Positions 1-7,268 of a DNA stretch of 8,724 nt are shown here, piece after piece (position 1 is the stretch's first letter; every line of letters begins with the position of its first letter). Both the position numbers and the translations under genes were made by a program. This DNA is from Bacteroidota bacterium. Its GTDB lineage: Bacteria; Bacteroidota; Bacteroidia; Chitinophagales; Chitinophagaceae. Below the pieces are notes generated by a model, which made no database searches, was not told where the DNA came from, and saw only the letters and a list, made by a program, of their open reading frames with translations. The stretch is from contig JAEZDR010000024.1 in assembly GCA_023433265.1 (NCBI GenBank), positions 1 through 8,724 of the forward strand. Direction: 5' to 3'.

Positions 1-902
1 ACCCCTATCCCTGTTTTCATTTCTTTGAAAGTTAACTGCCCCGTAACCAGCACGCGCGAACCGCCCGAGAACATACTATAAAAGTTGTTTCGCTTGTCCG
101 TATCAAAGTCAAGGTATTCGTTGGACAACACGGTTGCCACTTCCAGGAAGAACAGCCACATGTATCCCAGCACGAACACCGTAGTATTGAACTGCCCGGT
201 GGCCGCTGAAGCAGCCTCAGCGCCTAACCAGTAGGCAATGAATGCCATTGGATAAAATTGTAACCGGATGGCTTTTAGCCAATCGAGCACCTTCGCCGTC
301 GCTTGTTGCGTTCCGGACCTTGCCCCGGTTTTCAGTTTGGCAGCATCAGCAGCTACTATGTTCAGCCATTGATCGCGCTTCGAAAGGGAAGCATCCTTAA
401 TGGGCGTTAAGATGCGGGTACGCGTCACGTCTATACCGCAAAACCCAAGTGTTGCATGCTTAAGTGCATTGATGCCGGGCGCGCGATAAAACAACTTATA
501 CACCAGCCGGGGTGTATCCATTGTAGTGATCAGGTGCGATGTTTTGCCCCTCAGCAGCGGTTCGTATCCGGTACCACCTTCCGTTTCCTCGAATGCGAAA
601 CCACTGGTGAAAACACGGTCGATGAAGCCTTTTAACACTGCGGGCATCGTGCCCCACCACGTGGGAAATACAAACACAATATGATTTGCCCAGTTCAGTA
701 GCTGCTTTGCTTCTTCTAACTCCGGCTCAGGCGCCTGCCGGTTAGGCGAGCTTGTGATTACATGCGGATTGAATGAGAGCGATGCAAGGTCAATTGCTTT
801 CCACGTTAATCCTGCCTGCTCTACCCCTTTTTTATAAGCGTCAGCAAGCGCATGCGCAAAGCTGTTATTCCTGGGGTGGCCTACAATGATCAATACATTC
901 AT
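1..902 (-). CDS. NAD(P)H:quinone-type flavodoxin-fold oxidoreductase fused to UbiA-family prenyltransferase (3' end cut by window)
   Basis: The frame is open from ATG at 902-900 to the window edge, giving 300 residues with no stop. Residues 1 to about 190 are a Flavodoxin_2-type FMN domain. It has an N-terminal strand and phosphate-loop region (VLIIVGHPRNNSFAHAL, 3-19), the family hallmark FPTWWGTMPAVLKGFIDRVF (79-98), then GFAF and LLRGK. Known relatives are NQO1/MdaB/KefF-like two-electron reductases of quinones. After a short linker the protein becomes hydrophobic: helix about 216-231, helix about 241-259. Next comes NEYLDFDTD (261-269), matching the first Asp-rich motif of UbiA prenyltransferases (NDxxDxxxD) with Glu for the first Asp, then FSGGSRVL (278-285) as in MenA-like members. 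About 200 further residues of the UbiA domain should lie outside. It starts 15 bases after the kinase stop with no promoter of its own, so it is the third gene of the mazG operon. Role in quinone or other prenyl-lipid metabolism is inferred. Confidence 0.86.
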   Translation of the reverse strand, partial: MNVLIIVGHPRNNSFAHALADAYKKGVEQAGLTWKAIDLASLSFNPHVITSSPNRQAPEPELEEAKQLLNWANHIVFVFPTWWGTMPAVLKGFIDRVFTSGFAFEETEGGTGYEPLLRGKTSHLITTMDTPRLVYKLFYRAPGINALKHATLGFCGIDVTRTRILTPIKDASLSKRDQWLNIVAADAAKLKTGARSGTQQATAKVLDWLKAIRLQFYPMAFIAYWLGAEAASAATGQFNTTVFVLGYMWLFFLEVATVLSNEYLDFDTDKRNNFYSMFSGGSRVLVTGQLTFKEMKTGIG

Positions 903-917
903 ACGCACCGCATTTAA

Positions 918-3900
918 TTACTGGCTAACGGCAATGGGTAGTGATACAAAAAAAGTAGCTCCTTTGTTTTCCTCTGTTTCAAACCAGATACTTCCGCCTG
1001 CATTCTCAACAATGCCTTTACAAATTGCAAGGCCAAGGCCTGTACCAGAGCTCTTCGTGGTGAAATTGGGTGAAAAGATTTTGTTCCACATTTGAGGCGA
1101 AATGCCACTGCCATTGTCCCTAACGGATACGATAACAGTATTGTCCACATGATATTGTTTCACTTTTATTTCCGCAGTTGGCTGTTTTGCGGCCGCTTCT
1201 ATCGCGTTCTTAACAAGGTTAGTAAATAACCTGTTTACCTGGTTTTTATCTGCAGCTATATGATAAGTACCGGGTTGAATTTCGTGCTCAATATGTACAC
1301 GAGAGTCGGCATTGTGCAGGTTAACCACCATCTGCACCACCTCTGTGAGATTAAATGTTTCTCTATTGGTTGTGTTGATGTTGGCAAACTGCGAGAAGTC
1401 GCTGGCAATGCGCGCAAGCTGATCTATCTGCTGCACAAGGGTTCCTGCCACTTTTTGCGATAGTTCCTTCACATTGTCTGCATTCGTATCAATAGCCCGC
1501 TGCAGGTATTGAATACTTAACTTCATGGGCGTAAGCGGGTTTTTTATTTCGTGGGCTACCTGCTTAGCCATTTCGCGCCAGGCGTCCTCTCTCTCCGTTC
1601 GCGCTAGCTGCCTTGCGCTTTCCTCCAGTTCCTTCACCATTTTGTTATACTCTTTCACAAGAGCGCCTATCTCATCGTCATGCGACCATTTGATGATTTC
1701 ATTTGTTTTGCCAAGTGTTATTTCACGCATCTTACTTCCTATCAGCGTAAACGACTTGATAATCCTGTTGGTTACCAACACCGCAATAGCAGCCGACATA
1801 AGAAAAATGAAAGCATTGAGGTTGATGAGTGTTACAAGGAAGTTCGATATCTCCTGCTGCAGCTCAGTTTGCGAATTAAGGAACGGAACATTAAGGTAAA
1901 CACGCGCATTGCCTGCACTGTCTCTTATGGGTACATACATACTCAGGTACCTGAAGTCTCGGAACGACTCTTCCTGGATCCATTTTACACGCTTGTTGCC
2001 ATGTAGCTGGAAATAAGCCACAGGGTTCATCCTATCGTTAAGTATGTGCTGGTTGAAAATATAAGGCTGTGTAGAAGAACGCAACGATCCATCCAGGTTA
2101 TAAAGGTTGGCATCTGCATTATGTAGCTCCGATACCTGCAACAGGTGCTCTTCAATCATTCGCAGGCTAAAACTATCAGCTTGTACTAAACTATGGCTGA
2201 TGCCATTCCTGCTAAGGGAGGAGCTCTCAATCTCTGAGCGAAGTATCTCCACTGTCCTCGACAACCGTTCTTCGTTACTGTTCTCAAACCTGAAAATAAA
2301 AAAAGAAATGGTTGCAATACCAATCACGATAAACGAAAACACCATCAGGAATACTACGGTAGCCTGTATCTGCGTACGAATGTTAAGCCTGATTAAACTC
2401 CTGAAACTTTGATCGCGGAAACGGCCTTCAAGCAAAATGCTTCCAATGTGCAAAACGGTAGCCGCCATCAGGAAGCAACAAAAGAAATAAGCAAACAGGG
2501 TAAGTGTTTCAATGAACAGGGAATGTCGCTTTACAACCACAATTACCTTGTCGTTACGTGCTTTGTACCACAGTTGCTCAAAACCATCTTTACTACGCCA
2601 TTCTGCAGCTTTCCATCTCGGAATTTCAGCAGTGGGTATATAAATAGGGAAATTATAGTCATTTACATTCTTAATCATTTGCTGCTTGCTGTACACAGCA
2701 TAGGAATAATCTGCTTCCGTGGCCACATTCACTCCGCTCTTTGTTTTAAACAGCTCAGGATAAAGGCCTTCCGTCTTGAATGCACGCGGACGTGCCACAA
2801 TAAAAAAGTAGCCATAGAGCGAGTCGGCCTTTTGCATGGTTACGTGATAAACAAAGCCATCCTTCTCAGGGGCAAACTCAAGGTGGAACAAGCCAGGAGT
2901 GGACGTAGGACGTTGCTTGTTTACACTTGGTATAATCTCGCTGTAAGCAGCATTGTTCTTGTTGAAAAGGGGTTTTACATACTTGTCGTAGGTATAAATC
3001 TCCGTATCATACCTAGTAAGGTAACCTGAAAAGCTCTCATTGAGGATGCTGTCTTTCAAATGTGCATTGCTGATGGGATTGACCCAATGGTTTGCAGTTC
3101 GGGCAAAAAAACTGGAATCGAGCCCTTCCACAGCAAGGCTAATCATAAACTCACCAGACAAATCTGTCTGCCCTGCAATACGTTCTGCAAAGCGCTCCCT
3201 TTCTATCTTTTCGCGTGTCCTGTTTTCGAAAATCAAAAGCGTAGTGGCGCTTGCACTAAAGAATATCATCCAAAACAGGAATATCGGCGATTTAAGTATC
3301 GTAAGGTAAACCTTATGGCGCTCCAGCTCTACCGTAATGATGTAAAGCAACAGCCAGGTAAGCACAGCAAGCCTAAAGTGCGTTAGCGGGTTGTTGATGG
3401 CGAACGTAAGAATAATCAGTCCCGGAATCAGCACAACCAGTAAATGCGAGAGAACTGAGGGATAAACCATTCTTACCGGCAACAATAGTAGCTGCGAGAG
3501 GTGGTAGAAGGTGACCAATAAAATGCTGATAGCTACAAAGCTGATGAAGGTGTAAATGGACAGGCTGAAGAAGTTGGTTACGTCAAACGAGATGTTTGAA
3601 TCCACTACAAGCGACCTCACGAGCTGTGAAGCATAAAGAGTAAACAGCACCAATAAGGTAGCAGCGAACCAGGCAATGGCTTTCCGCTTCATATCCGTCA
3701 TTCCAAGAAGTAAGGAAGGTATTCCTTTTACCATGTTCTTGCCGAAAACCACGACCCAGAAAAACAGGAGGATATTAATAATCAGGTCGCCCAGAGAAGG
3801 GTACAGGAAACCCGAGCTATAAATGTCAGGCGAGAACAACTTGTAACCTTCAAAATCGAAAAGGAAAGAATAATAATAAGAAAGCACCCTTAGCACAAAT

Positions 3901-4658
3901 ATGCAGGACAGCAGAAAAGCAAATGCTTTCCTGAAGCCTTGCTTATTCAGTAATTCTATACTAATGTTATGAATGCATAGCAGCAGGCAGATTACCGCAA
4001 GAAACCTGAAAACCACGGTAACAATTTCAGGTTTATCCAGGGTATCTTCTTTTTCAGAGAGATAAAACAACGGCCTCCCTGTGAAGGACTTTATAGGATA
4101 AGGTGTGGGCGAAAATGAAATGTCGTACTGATCATTAATATTTTTATCCGCCGCAAAATCGTCCTCCAGGTAGCGGGTTTTACGTTGAAACTTCCACTTG
4201 ACAGGTATGAGCCCAATTACCAGGTATTGGTTTTTAGGCGACGAAAAGGCCCGCCTCACCATATAATAGTACCCGTTCTTGGTTTGGGTTAGATAACCTG
4301 AATCTACAGTGGACAGATGCTGGTAATTTGGTACGGTAACGTGTGTGTTCCAGTAAAGCAGGGAAGTTGTGGGCTTTGTTTCGTACACAAATAACCCATA
4401 CGGTTTGGAGGTAAGTTCTTCCTTGATGAGGTAATTTCTTGGCGAAACAAGAAGAGACAGTGTTTTGCCATCGTTCAACAGGTTTAAGAAATCCCTCTCC
4501 TGCGTCCTGATGTTCTGCTCCAGCATCTGCTGCACCCGGTTGGGCACTGACGTATAAGCTACATAGTTCTCAAAGATGAACGAGAACGTGTATAGCCATG
4601 CCGCGGCTATCAGTAGATATGCGTTCTTAAATAAAGCCTGTTTCAGTGTTTGGATCAA
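918..4658 (-). CDS. Large multi-pass sensor histidine kinase, NtrY-like transmitter
   Basis: An inner-membrane histidine kinase of 1246 residues, much longer than most. Hydrophobic segments lie near 12-31, 214-233, 245-266, 292-306, 327-346, 368-390, 405-421, 428-445, 458-477, 715-740, 766-791 and 942-963, about 12 helices. They leave three large regions that may face the periplasm (32-213, 478-714, 792-941), plausible ligand sensors that I cannot assign to a family. HAMP spans about 961-1012. The H-box QVAHEIKNPLTPMKLS carries phospho-acceptor His1036, in a form typical of NtrY. The ATPase domain shows N-box Asn1151, G1-box DNGSGI from Asp1181, FSPNFTTK, and G2-box GTGLGL (1205-1210). There is no receiver domain, and no response regulator in the window. 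The start is TTG at 4658-4656, overlapping the mazG stop. No ATG exists upstream in frame before a stop, and the next Met (45) would remove helix 1. It is probably translationally coupled to mazG. Stimulus unknown. Confidence 0.94.
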   Translation of the reverse strand: MIQTLKQALFKNAYLLIAAAWLYTFSFIFENYVAYTSVPNRVQQMLEQNIRTQERDFLNLLNDGKTLSLLVSPRNYLIKEELTSKPYGLFVYETKPTTSLLYWNTHVTVPNYQHLSTVDSGYLTQTKNGYYYMVRRAFSSPKNQYLVIGLIPVKWKFQRKTRYLEDDFAADKNINDQYDISFSPTPYPIKSFTGRPLFYLSEKEDTLDKPEIVTVVFRFLAVICLLLCIHNISIELLNKQGFRKAFAFLLSCIFVLRVLSYYYSFLFDFEGYKLFSPDIYSSGFLYPSLGDLIINILLFFWVVVFGKNMVKGIPSLLLGMTDMKRKAIAWFAATLLVLFTLYASQLVRSLVVDSNISFDVTNFFSLSIYTFISFVAISILLVTFYHLSQLLLLPVRMVYPSVLSHLLVVLIPGLIILTFAINNPLTHFRLAVLTWLLLYIITVELERHKVYLTILKSPIFLFWMIFFSASATTLLIFENRTREKIERERFAERIAGQTDLSGEFMISLAVEGLDSSFFARTANHWVNPISNAHLKDSILNESFSGYLTRYDTEIYTYDKYVKPLFNKNNAAYSEIIPSVNKQRPTSTPGLFHLEFAPEKDGFVYHVTMQKADSLYGYFFIVARPRAFKTEGLYPELFKTKSGVNVATEADYSYAVYSKQQMIKNVNDYNFPIYIPTAEIPRWKAAEWRSKDGFEQLWYKARNDKVIVVVKRHSLFIETLTLFAYFFCCFLMAATVLHIGSILLEGRFRDQSFRSLIRLNIRTQIQATVVFLMVFSFIVIGIATISFFIFRFENSNEERLSRTVEILRSEIESSSLSRNGISHSLVQADSFSLRMIEEHLLQVSELHNADANLYNLDGSLRSSTQPYIFNQHILNDRMNPVAYFQLHGNKRVKWIQEESFRDFRYLSMYVPIRDSAGNARVYLNVPFLNSQTELQQEISNFLVTLINLNAFIFLMSAAIAVLVTNRIIKSFTLIGSKMREITLGKTNEIIKWSHDDEIGALVKEYNKMVKELEESARQLARTEREDAWREMAKQVAHEIKNPLTPMKLSIQYLQRAIDTNADNVKELSQKVAGTLVQQIDQLARIASDFSQFANINTTNRETFNLTEVVQMVVNLHNADSRVHIEHEIQPGTYHIAADKNQVNRLFTNLVKNAIEAAAKQPTAEIKVKQYHVDNTVIVSVRDNGSGISPQMWNKIFSPNFTTKSSGTGLGLAICKGIVENAGGSIWFETEENKGATFFVSLPIAVSQ

Positions 4659-5443
4659 TGACCTTTGTTTATCTTTTTAATCTTATTCCACATATCGTCC
4701 ATCTCCCGCAGCGTAAGCGACCCTAAATCCTTACCCTCCTGCTGTGCCATTTCCTCCATTAACCTGAAGCGTGACAGGAACTTACGATTGGTTTTTTCCA
4801 GAGCTGTTTCAGCATCCGTTTGCAAAAACCGTGCGTAGTTCACCAGGCTGAAAAATACGTCGCCCAATTCATTCTCTATTTCTACGGCATCATTGTTTTG
4901 TACAGCTTCCTTAAGCTCATCCAGCTCTTCTTCTATCTTCTTGTAAACATCTTCTTTTTTCTCCCATTCAAAGCCCACCTGTTTTGCTTTCTCCTGTATG
5001 CGCGTAGCTTTAACCATGGCGGGTAGCGAATTGGGCACTCCCTGCATTACGCTCTTTTTCCCTTCCTGCAGTTTAATCTTTTCCCAGTTACGTTTTACAT
5101 CCTCTTCGTTCTTTACGGTTACGTCGCCATAAATATGCGGGTGCCGCTTTACCAGCTTATCACTGATGTGCTGTATCACATGCTGCAGGGTAAACGCCTC
5201 CTTCTCCTGCCCTATTTTGGCGTAAAAGAGAATGTGCAGCAGCAGGTCGCCCAATTCTTCTTTTATATCCTCAAGGTTTTCTTCAATGATGGCATCCGCC
5301 AACTCATACATTTCTTCTATCGTCATAGGCCTCAGCGAAGCAAGGGTTTGTTTCCTGTCCCAGGGGCATTTCTCCCGCAACTCATCCATTATTTCTACGA
5401 GACGTATAAACTGCTCCGCCAGTGCGTTCTTATCTATCTTCAT
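4655..5443 (-). CDS. mazG: MazG nucleoside triphosphate pyrophosphohydrolase
   Basis: Cytoplasmic house-cleaning enzyme that hydrolyses (d)NTPs, including non-canonical ones, to NMP and pyrophosphate. The 262 residues match full-length two-domain MazG such as the E. coli protein. The N-terminal domain has CPWDRKQT (26-33), the Mg-binding EExxE (43-47) and ExxD (63-66), and LVKRHPHIYGD (97-107). The catalytically important C-terminal domain has the second EExxE (172-176) and ExxD (192-195, in ENELGDVFFSLVNYARF), so all metal ligands appear present. I chose ATG at 5443-5441 as the start. A TTG one codon upstream (5446) is possible, but ATG gives the expected MKIDKN beginning. It is the first gene of the minus-strand operon, and its TGA overlaps the TTG start of the kinase in the four bases TTGA. 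A possible promoter lies about 30 bases upstream. Confidence 0.97.
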   Translation of the reverse strand: MKIDKNALAEQFIRLVEIMDELREKCPWDRKQTLASLRPMTIEEMYELADAIIEENLEDIKEELGDLLLHILFYAKIGQEKEAFTLQHVIQHISDKLVKRHPHIYGDVTVKNEEDVKRNWEKIKLQEGKKSVMQGVPNSLPAMVKATRIQEKAKQVGFEWEKKEDVYKKIEEELDELKEAVQNNDAVEIENELGDVFFSLVNYARFLQTDAETALEKTNRKFLSRFRLMEEMAQQEGKDLGSLTLREMDDMWNKIKKINKGH

Positions 5444-5473
5444 CAATCCGGCATTATAGGTTAAAAATCAGGG

Positions 5474-5508
5474 CTAAAATACGGGTAGTTTACCGGCGGC
5501 AGTCCAAA
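5474..5508 (-). promoter_or_regulatory. Possible Bacteroidota-type promoter for the mazG operon
   Basis: On the minus strand a TTTG (5508-5505) is followed after 23 bases by TATTTTAG (5481-5474). This has one mismatch to the Bacteroidota -7 consensus TAnnTTTG, with the -33 element TTTG at the long end of the accepted spacing. It would give a leader of roughly 25 bases before the mazG ATG at 5443. This is the best match in the divergent region on this strand, but it rests on a short degenerate motif. Confidence 0.4.
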
Positions 5509-5516
5509 GATTAACC

Positions 5517-5536
5517 GGTCGGCTTTTTGGCTGACC
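5517..5536. repeat. Small inverted repeat in the divergent intergenic region
   Basis: GGTCGGC (5517-5523) can pair with GCTGACC (5530-5536) around a six-base loop: six Watson-Crick pairs and one G-T. It sits between the mazG and YD-repeat genes, just upstream of the proposed mazG -33 element. It could be an operator or a chance hairpin. No T-run makes it look like a terminator, and no gene end lies next to it. Confidence 0.3.
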
Positions 5537-5601
5537 AGGCAGGGCAATGTTAAAAATGAAGCCATGCCCGCACAGCATGCCTCGCCAAGCCTTGCTTTGA
5601 G

Positions 5602-5609
5602 TATTTTTG
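5602..5609 (+). promoter_or_regulatory. Bacteroidota -7 promoter element for the YD-repeat gene
   Basis: TATTTTTG is an exact match to TAnnTTTG. It ends six bases before the ATG at 5616, so transcription would start at or within a base or two of that codon and the mRNA would be leaderless or nearly so. This favours 5616 over the ATG at 5610 as the start. I see no convincing -33 TTTG at the normal distance. The same octamer precedes comB at 6462-6469. Confidence 0.55.
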
Positions 5610-5615
5610 ATGATC

Positions 5616-6452
5616 ATGAAAATGCTCTCGACCCTTGTTCTCGTATTGGCCTTTGCATTTGCGCAGGATGCCGTTGCCCAATATTATTTCAATGATATTG
5701 TGGCGCGCCAACAGGCTTCAGATTACCACGCAATCCTGGAGAAGCAGGGTGTAACAAAAGTTACCGCACGGGCTTTTGAACGGGGCAACAGGCCGGCAGA
5801 AGATTTTGTACTGGAACAAACGCTTAGCAATGGCGCAAGCCTGGTTACCACCACTTCCAACACCCAGGGAAAACCCACTGTTACGCGAACAGAGTATAAC
5901 AACGGGCGCCTTTATAAAACTACTGAGAGCGCACTCAATGTACTTACCGAAACCAGCTATAGCTATGGCGCCAACGGGCTATTGCAGGAATTAACCATCG
6001 CCAGCACCGACACGTTTATGCAGGCGAAAAGTGTGGAGCGACATCTCTGGTATTACAACGAGGCCGGCAATCCTTCGCGCATGCTAAAGATTAAGGACGG
6101 CGTAGATTCTACTGTTGTAACCTTTGTATATGACGAAAAAGGCAACGTAGCAGAAGAAAAATGGATGAGGAAGGGCAGAAATACGGAAACCTATTACTAT
6201 TACTATAACACTGATAAAAGGCTTACTGACATTGTAAGGTTTAACTATAAGGCGCAAAGAATGCTACCCGACTTCATATACGAATATGATGATAAAGGCC
6301 GCGTTACAAAGCTTACCCAAATACCTTCGGGCAGTTCCAGCTACCTCATATGGACTTATACTTACAATGATAGAGGCCTGAAGGAAACCGAAACTTGCAC
6401 CACCAAGTTCCGGGAACCACTCATCCTGATACGTTACCGTTACGAGTTTTAA
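5616..6452 (+). CDS. Secreted YD-repeat protein of unknown function
   Basis: The product has 278 residues. It starts with a classic signal peptide: MKML, a hydrophobic core, and probable cleavage after AVA at 19-21. There is no lipobox cysteine, so it is likely periplasmic or secreted rather than a lipoprotein. The mature part is rich in Tyr, Asp, Asn and Gly and carries degenerate YD (RHS-like) units: YNNGRL (94), YSYGANGLL (115), WYYNEAGN (145), FVYDEKGN (170), YYYNTDKRL (195), YEYDDKGR (222), YTYNDRGL (248), and a final YRYEF. YD repeats form beta-strand shells in RHS/teneurin proteins, but this protein is far too short for an RHS toxin and has no toxin domain or RHS core signature. The function is unknown; carbohydrate or cell-surface binding is only a guess. 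Possible starts are TTG 5607, ATG 5610, ATG 5616 and ATG 5622; I prefer 5616 because of the promoter position. It is divergent from mazG and 22 bases upstream of comB. Confidence 0.85.
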   Translation: MKMLSTLVLVLAFAFAQDAVAQYYFNDIVARQQASDYHAILEKQGVTKVTARAFERGNRPAEDFVLEQTLSNGASLVTTTSNTQGKPTVTRTEYNNGRLYKTTESALNVLTETSYSYGANGLLQELTIASTDTFMQAKSVERHLWYYNEAGNPSRMLKIKDGVDSTVVTFVYDEKGNVAEEKWMRKGRNTETYYYYYNTDKRLTDIVRFNYKAQRMLPDFIYEYDDKGRVTKLTQIPSGSSSYLIWTYTYNDRGLKETETCTTKFREPLILIRYRYEF

Positions 6453-6461
6453 GCGTTCACT

Positions 6462-6469
6462 TATTTTTG
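6462..6469 (+). promoter_or_regulatory. Bacteroidota -7 promoter element for comB
   Basis: TATTTTTG matches TAnnTTTG exactly and is identical to the element before the YD-repeat gene. It ends five bases before the comB ATG, predicting a leaderless or near-leaderless mRNA. It lies in the 22-base gap after the YD-repeat stop, so comB need not depend on read-through. No clear -33 TTTG is visible; that position falls inside the end of the YD-repeat coding sequence. Confidence 0.55.
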
Positions 6470-6474
6470 CGGCC

Positions 6475-7194
6475 ATGCAGAAACCTCACCTTTTTACGGT
6501 GCTGTCGCCCCGTTTGCTGGATTTATATGACCTGGCCGACAGTGTTGTTGTGATTATTGACGTTTTCAGAGCCACAAGCACAATTGCCACCGCTTTGTTC
6601 AATGGCGCTGCTAAGGTGATACCTGTGGATTCTGTAGAGCGCTGTATAGAACTGGGCAATGGAGAGGGATGTATTACTGCCGGGGAACGCGATGGTAAAG
6701 TAGTAGCCGGTTTACAATATGGCAATTCTCCTTCTGAATATCACCGCGAGTTTATTGAAGGCAAAACGCTGGTTATTACTACCACCAATGGAACACGCCT
6801 GCTTCATATGGCGCTGGCCAAAGGTGCAACGGAGGTGGTAACAGGATCGTTCCTTAATCTCAAATCCGTGTGCGACCACCTGGTTAAGATGAAAAAGAAT
6901 GTGTACCTCGGTTGCAGTGGCTGGAAGGATCGCTTTAACCTGGAAGACACATTATTTGCCGGTGCAGTGGTGCATAACATCAAAGAACATTTTACCGTTC
7001 ACTGCGATGCATGCCTGATGGCGGAAGAAATGTACAACCTTCATAAAAATGACATGCACAGCTTCATCAGGCGCACAACACATTGGCATCGCCTTGCAGG
7101 ATATGGTGCTGAGAAAGACCTTGATTTCTGCGTTACTGAAAACGCAGCAAATGTATTGCCCGTATTTAGGGGTGATGCGCTGGTAGCGGGGTGA
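6475..7194 (+). CDS. comB: 2-phosphosulfolactate phosphatase (ComB)
   Basis: Predicted Mg-dependent phosphatase converting (2R)-2-phospho-3-sulfolactate to (2R)-3-sulfolactate, the second step of the phosphoenolpyruvate/sulfite route to coenzyme M in methanogens (EC 3.1.3.71). The 239 residues fit the family length. Conserved blocks are visible in order: VVIIDVFRATSTIATAL (25-41), AGERDG (69-74), LQYGNSPSEY (80-89), TTTNGTR (102-108), GCSGWKDRFNLEDTLFAG (146-163) and the C-terminal GAEKDLDFCV (211-220). It is probably cytoplasmic, as there is no signal peptide. The ATG at 6475 is supported by the adjacent promoter octamer and full N-terminal family alignment. No comA, comC or other sulfonate gene is visible. 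Coenzyme M is not expected in this kind of bacterium, so the real substrate or pathway may differ, for example sulfolactate or sulfonolipid metabolism; this is inference. Confidence 0.94.
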   Translation: MQKPHLFTVLSPRLLDLYDLADSVVVIIDVFRATSTIATALFNGAAKVIPVDSVERCIELGNGEGCITAGERDGKVVAGLQYGNSPSEYHREFIEGKTLVITTTNGTRLLHMALAKGATEVVTGSFLNLKSVCDHLVKMKKNVYLGCSGWKDRFNLEDTLFAGAVVHNIKEHFTVHCDACLMAEEMYNLHKNDMHSFIRRTTHWHRLAGYGAEKDLDFCVTENAANVLPVFRGDALVAG

Positions 7195-7268
7195 AATTGA
7201 TGTAGCGATAGTAGTGCTCCGGTATTAGTTCATTGGCGCAGTACTTACGAAAGAAAGGGATGCGGCAA

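Noticed and set aside
2409..3029. 206-codon plus-strand open frame inside the kinase gene
   Set aside because: It is antisense to a region that is plainly coding in the kinase frame, has no recognisable domain, and is cysteine-rich in the manner of shadow frames.
5441..5446. TTG at 5446 as the mazG start
   Set aside because: The directly following ATG at 5443 gives the expected MazG N-terminus, so a rare start one codon earlier is unnecessary.
5607..5615. TTG 5607 or ATG 5610 as start of the YD-repeat gene
   Set aside because: TTG lies within the exact promoter octamer, and ATG 5610 follows it immediately, upstream of the expected transcription start. ATG 5616 is better placed and begins a normal signal peptide.
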